Position numbers and translations under genes: made by a program. Source: Nocardioides sp. (GTDB taxonomy: Bacteria; Actinomycetota; Actinomycetes; Propionibacteriales; Nocardioidaceae). From it: a DNA stretch of 10,197 nt. Shown here one piece after another: positions 7,586-10,197 of the stretch (position 1 is the stretch's first letter; the number at the start of each line of letters is the position of its first letter). Under the pieces are notes generated by a model. It ran no database searches and was not told the origin of the DNA. It was given only the letters and a program-made list of their open reading frames with translations. The stretch spans positions 1-10,197 of the forward strand of contig JASLDK010000030.1 of the NCBI GenBank assembly GCA_030145945.1. The letters are read 5' to 3'.

Positions 7586-8853
7586 CCAGGGGCATCCGGA
7601 TCCGGCTGATGGCCTTCGTGATCCTCAGCGCGGTGGGCATCACCTACGTCGGTGCCAGCTACCTGGGACTCGTCGACCGCATCCTCGGCCGCGGGCTGAC
7701 GGTGACGGCCTCGCTGCCCGGCTCAGGCGGTCTGTTCGAGGGTAGCGAGGTGACCTACCGCGGAGTGAAGATCGGCCGGGTCTCCAAGATGGTGACGACC
7801 ACCAAGGGCGTCGACCTCACCCTCGCGGTCGACGAAGGCACCCGACTGCCCCTGGACTCAGCGCTGTTCGTGCACAACCTGTCCGCGGTCGGTGAGCAGT
7901 ACCTCGACTTCCAGCCGCCGAGCAGCAAGGGACCGTACGCCAAGAACGGCTCCACGTTCACGGGCGACGAGAAGTCGTTGCCCGTTGACGAGGGCGACCT
8001 GTTGGTCGACCTCAACCAGTTCGTCAACTCCGTCGACAAGGACAGCCTCGCGCAGGTCGTCGAGGAGTTGGGAACGATGTTCGCCGACACCGGCGGCGAC
8101 CTGCAAAAGCTCCTCGACGGCGGCTCGGCGTTCATCGAAGAGGCCAGTGCACACACCGACCAGACCATCCAACTGCTCGACAGCGGGCTCGCGGTCCTCA
8201 AGACCCAGCAGGGTCAGAAGGAGAACATCCGCAGCTTCGCCAAGGACCTCAACACCCTCACCACCGCCCTGCGGGGGAGTGACGGCAAGCTGCGCACGGT
8301 GCTGAGCGAGACCCCGGGGGCCGCGAAGGCGGTCAAGCGGCTGCTCAAGCAGCTCTCGCCGACCGTCCCGGTCCTGTTGGGCGACCTCGTCACTGTCGAC
8401 CAGGTCCTGGTCACCGAGTTGGCCGGCATCGAGCAGTTGCTGGTGACCTATCCGGTGCTGATCTCCGGCGGTCCGACCGGCAGCACCGCGGATGGCTGGG
8501 GCCACGTCAACCTCCAGTTCGACTACAGCGTCCCCCCCTGCACCAAGGGCTACCTGCCGCCGTCGCAATGGCGCTCGACACAGGACCTGACCGACAAGAA
8601 ACCGGCCGACGTGAGCTGCACCGCCGGTGCGCCGTACGCCATGCGCGGCAGCAAGCACGCCCCGGCGTACCGCAGGAACAAGGCGGCGAACCCCCGCGTC
8701 TACAGTGGCTCCTACGATCCGTCCACCGGCCAGGTGCCGGGGCTGGTCGATGCTGAGGGGAATCCGGTGAAGGTGCGCCAGCCGGAGGACCTGTCCGTCC
8801 TGGGAGGGGATGCGTGGAAGTGGCTGTTGATCGGTCCGGTGGCGAGCAAGTGA
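7582..8853 (+). CDS. mceF: MceF, MCE-domain substrate-channel subunit
   Basis: Sixth and last Mce subunit, 423 residues, completing the heterohexamer. It has a short basic N-terminus, a membrane helix (about 8-30), and an MCE domain (about 37-110) with the MceF-type sequence SGGLFEGSEVTYRGVKIGRV and pore-loop segment HNLSAVGEQYLDF. Helical 21-residue blocks cover 168-276, with insertion KRLL at 252-255. The C-terminal domain contains Cys320 (VPPCTKGYLPP) and Cys346 (DVSCTAGAPYAMRG), a likely disulfide pair, and ends with the MceF-like WKWLLIGPV motif (about 412-420). ATG 7582 forms an ATGA overlap with the mceE stop and has GGAGG upstream. The end overlaps the first mas gene by four bases (GTGA). 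Confidence 0.95.
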   Translation: MTRGIRIRLMAFVILSAVGITYVGASYLGLVDRILGRGLTVTASLPGSGGLFEGSEVTYRGVKIGRVSKMVTTTKGVDLTLAVDEGTRLPLDSALFVHNLSAVGEQYLDFQPPSSKGPYAKNGSTFTGDEKSLPVDEGDLLVDLNQFVNSVDKDSLAQVVEELGTMFADTGGDLQKLLDGGSAFIEEASAHTDQTIQLLDSGLAVLKTQQGQKENIRSFAKDLNTLTTALRGSDGKLRTVLSETPGAAKAVKRLLKQLSPTVPVLLGDLVTVDQVLVTELAGIEQLLVTYPVLISGGPTGSTADGWGHVNLQFDYSVPPCTKGYLPPSQWRSTQDLTDKKPADVSCTAGAPYAMRGSKHAPAYRRNKAANPRVYSGSYDPSTGQVPGLVDAEGNPVKVRQPEDLSVLGGDAWKWLLIGPVASK

Positions 8854-9452
8854 CGGCGGATACCAGTCGTGTCCGCCTGAACATCACCCTCTACGTCGCC
8901 ACGGTGCTGTTCGGCTGCCTGGCGCTGTTCGGTGCAGCCGTCATCGTCGGCAACGTCATCGCCGATCGGGACGACTCGGTCAACGGGACCGACGTCGTGC
9001 CCGGCGTCGGGGTCGACGTCGGCCGCGTCAAGGTCGAGGCTGTGCCCCTCGCGGGCGAGCTCGAGCAACGGCGGACGGCGGATCAGATCGAGGCCGCGAC
9101 CAAGATGGCCAACGCCTTCGTCAACTTCAACTACAAGGAAGCCGCCGGCTCCATCGCGGCGGTCAAGTCGATGGCGACGGGGACGTTCCTCAAGCAGTAC
9201 GAGAAGGGCGCGGCCGATCTCGAGAAGCTCGCGACCGAGGCACAGTCCGACATGGTCGCCAAGGTCGTCTGGGCCGGCCTCGTCGCCGGTGACGAGGACA
9301 CGGCGACGGTCATCGTCGCCACCAGCGGCACGGTGACCAACAAGACCACCAACTTCCAGCCGGAGGCCCGCAACTACCGGATCCGACTCGAGATGGCGTT
9401 GGAGGACGGTCGCTGGCTGACCAACGACCTCCAGTACGTCGCGCTGGGCTGA
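8850..9452 (+). CDS. Mce-associated membrane protein (Mas), first copy
   Basis: A 200-residue protein of the Mce-associated (Mas/Mam) type that follows mce operons in actinobacteria, where relatives are thought to help assemble or stabilise the transporter. It has a short cytoplasmic N-terminus, one membrane helix (about 11-36) and an extracytoplasmic domain. Conserved features are the helical stretch with ATKMANAFVNFNYKE and TGTFLKQYEKG (about 83-120) and the C-terminal NYRIRLEMALEDGRWLTNDL (about 175-194), a cystatin-like/NTF2-like pattern. I chose GTG 8850 because it makes a GTGA overlap with the mceF stop, as at other junctions here; an in-frame GTG at 8814 would add 12 residues and overlap mceF by 40 bases. 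The exact function is inferred from context. Confidence 0.85.
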   Translation: MTADTSRVRLNITLYVATVLFGCLALFGAAVIVGNVIADRDDSVNGTDVVPGVGVDVGRVKVEAVPLAGELEQRRTADQIEAATKMANAFVNFNYKEAAGSIAAVKSMATGTFLKQYEKGAADLEKLATEAQSDMVAKVVWAGLVAGDEDTATVIVATSGTVTNKTTNFQPEARNYRIRLEMALEDGRWLTNDLQYVALG

Positions 9453-9459
9453 GCAGGAC

Positions 9460-9466
9460 GAGGAAG
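9460..9466 (+). promoter_or_regulatory. Shine-Dalgarno site of the second mas gene
   Basis: GAGGAAG in the 16-base gap after the first mas gene, two bases before ATG 9469 (five from its GAGG core). It fixes this start, whose gene lacks a stop codon inside the window. Confidence 0.6.
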
Positions 9467-9468
9467 AC

Positions 9469-10197
9469 ATGAGCCGCCCCACCCCCCGCAAGCCCGCGAG
9501 CTCCCGCGGTCAGACACCTCGACCACGCCGCATCGCCGGTCAGACGGGTGGTCCCACCGCCCCGAATGCCGGACCGTCCTCGGCCGATGACGCCGGGACC
9601 ACCGACGAGGACGCCACGCTGGTCGACGTACCGGCTGGCCTGGAGGCCCAGAACGACGTCGAGGACACGGTTGTCACGCCGGTCAGTCTGAGCAAGGCGA
9701 CCGGTCAGGACCGCGATGCCGAGGCCGACGACGAGCTGGGCGATGCAGAGCCCGAGGCTCGCGGCCCAGGCGTGCTGGCGCGTCGTCGGACCAGCCAGGT
9801 CCTGATCCTGGTCCTCGCCGTGATCACCCTGATCCTGGCGGCTCAGGTCGGTTGGTGGGTGCTGCGCGACAAGGACAGCGCTCCTGCCAAGGCCACTGAT
9901 GACAACTCGCTGACGGTTCCCAAGGGGCGTCCGGTCGTCGCCGCGTCACTGCAGTGGCGTGAAGGTGTCGACGCCGCGGCGAAGGCTGCCCAGGAGCTCG
10001 TCTCGGTCGACTACAGCAAGTACGACGACGAGGTCGCTGCCGCGGTCAAGGTGACGACCGCGCGCTACGAGAAGGAATACCTCAAGGTCCTCGAGGACGT
10101 GAAGGACCAAGGGGTGGCACTGCAGTTGAAGGTGCAGGCCTCGGTCGTCGCGCAGGGAGTCGTACGAGCCAACCGCACGCGTCTCGAAGCGTTGGTC
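9469..10197 (+). CDS. Mce-associated membrane protein (Mas), second copy, 3' partial
   Basis: Open from ATG 9469 to the right edge (243 codons, no stop), so the C-terminus is missing. Residues 1-105 are a predicted-disordered cytoplasmic region: the first 22 residues are basic and Pro/Ser/Arg-rich, the rest acidic and Asp/Glu-rich. After RRR at 105-107 comes one membrane helix (about 110-132), a Lys/Asp linker, and an extracytoplasmic region with the Mas-type helical pattern AAKAAQELVSVDYSKYDDEV (about 170-189) and TTARYEKEY (about 196-204). This pattern parallels the first mas protein, so the two are diverged paralogues. It is the only gene here separated from its upstream neighbour by more than 10 bases, but it has its own good ribosome site and is plainly in the same operon. 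Confidence 0.85.
   Translation, partial: MSRPTPRKPASSRGQTPRPRRIAGQTGGPTAPNAGPSSADDAGTTDEDATLVDVPAGLEAQNDVEDTVVTPVSLSKATGQDRDAEADDELGDAEPEARGPGVLARRRTSQVLILVLAVITLILAAQVGWWVLRDKDSAPAKATDDNSLTVPKGRPVVAASLQWREGVDAAAKAAQELVSVDYSKYDDEVAAAVKVTTARYEKEYLKVLEDVKDQGVALQLKVQASVVAQGVVRANRTRLEALV

Noticed and set aside
8814..8816. GTG as the start of the first mas gene
   Set aside because: It would overlap mceF by 40 bases; GTG 8850 gives a GTGA overlap and leaves a normal short N-terminus before the membrane helix.
9453..9468. Possible promoter or terminator between the two mas genes
   Set aside because: Only 16 bases, occupied by a ribosome binding site; no inverted repeat or T-run.
7858..9491. Minus-strand open frames opposite mceF and the mas genes
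   Set aside because: No domain or credible start context, and they lie wholly opposite well-supported genes.

Overview
The window is one uninterrupted, single-strand (+) operon from a GC-rich actinobacterium. It encodes most of an Mce (mammalian cell entry) lipid/sterol importer. The gene order is yrbEA (5'-truncated by the window edge), yrbEB, mceA, mceB, mceC, mceD, mceE, mceF, then two Mce-associated membrane proteins, the second cut by the window's right edge. GC-rich coding, frequent GTG starts, a complete six-member mce set and Mas-type accessory genes all point to Actinomycetia. The flavour of the proteins suggests a Nocardioides-like member of Propionibacteriales rather than Mycobacterium, but that placement is an inference from memory, not from a search.

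Layout: two polytopic permeases of the MlaE/YrbE family occupy bases 3-1540. Six MCE (MlaD-type) proteins fill 1548-8853. MceA, B, C, D and F are each anchored by one N-terminal membrane helix, and MceE is a lipoprotein. Two Mas proteins follow from 8850 to the end. Nearly every junction is a 4-base ATGA/GTGA stop-start overlap. The only gaps are 7 bases (yrbEB-mceA) and 16 bases (first to second mas gene), so no stretch long enough for an internal promoter, terminator or RNA gene exists and none was seen. No mobile element, CRISPR array, tRNA or rRNA is present.

How it works (known for the family): YrbEA and YrbEB form the membrane core and couple to an MceG/MlaF-type ATPase, which is not in this window. 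The six Mce proteins form a heterohexameric ring with a long helical tube that carries a hydrophobic substrate through the envelope. Mas proteins are thought to support assembly or stability of the complex. The substrate cannot be read from the sequence.

The most notable thing seen directly is that all six Mce proteins, although divergent, carry the same rod architecture after the MCE domain. Four 21-residue helical blocks are followed by a 4-residue insertion and at least one further 21-residue block, and the insertion lies at nearly the same distance from the MCE-domain pore loop in all six (146-154 residues). This looks like a shared coiled-coil register with a stutter at one level of the tube. 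I did not find evidence for a wholly new system; this is a well-formed example of a known one.
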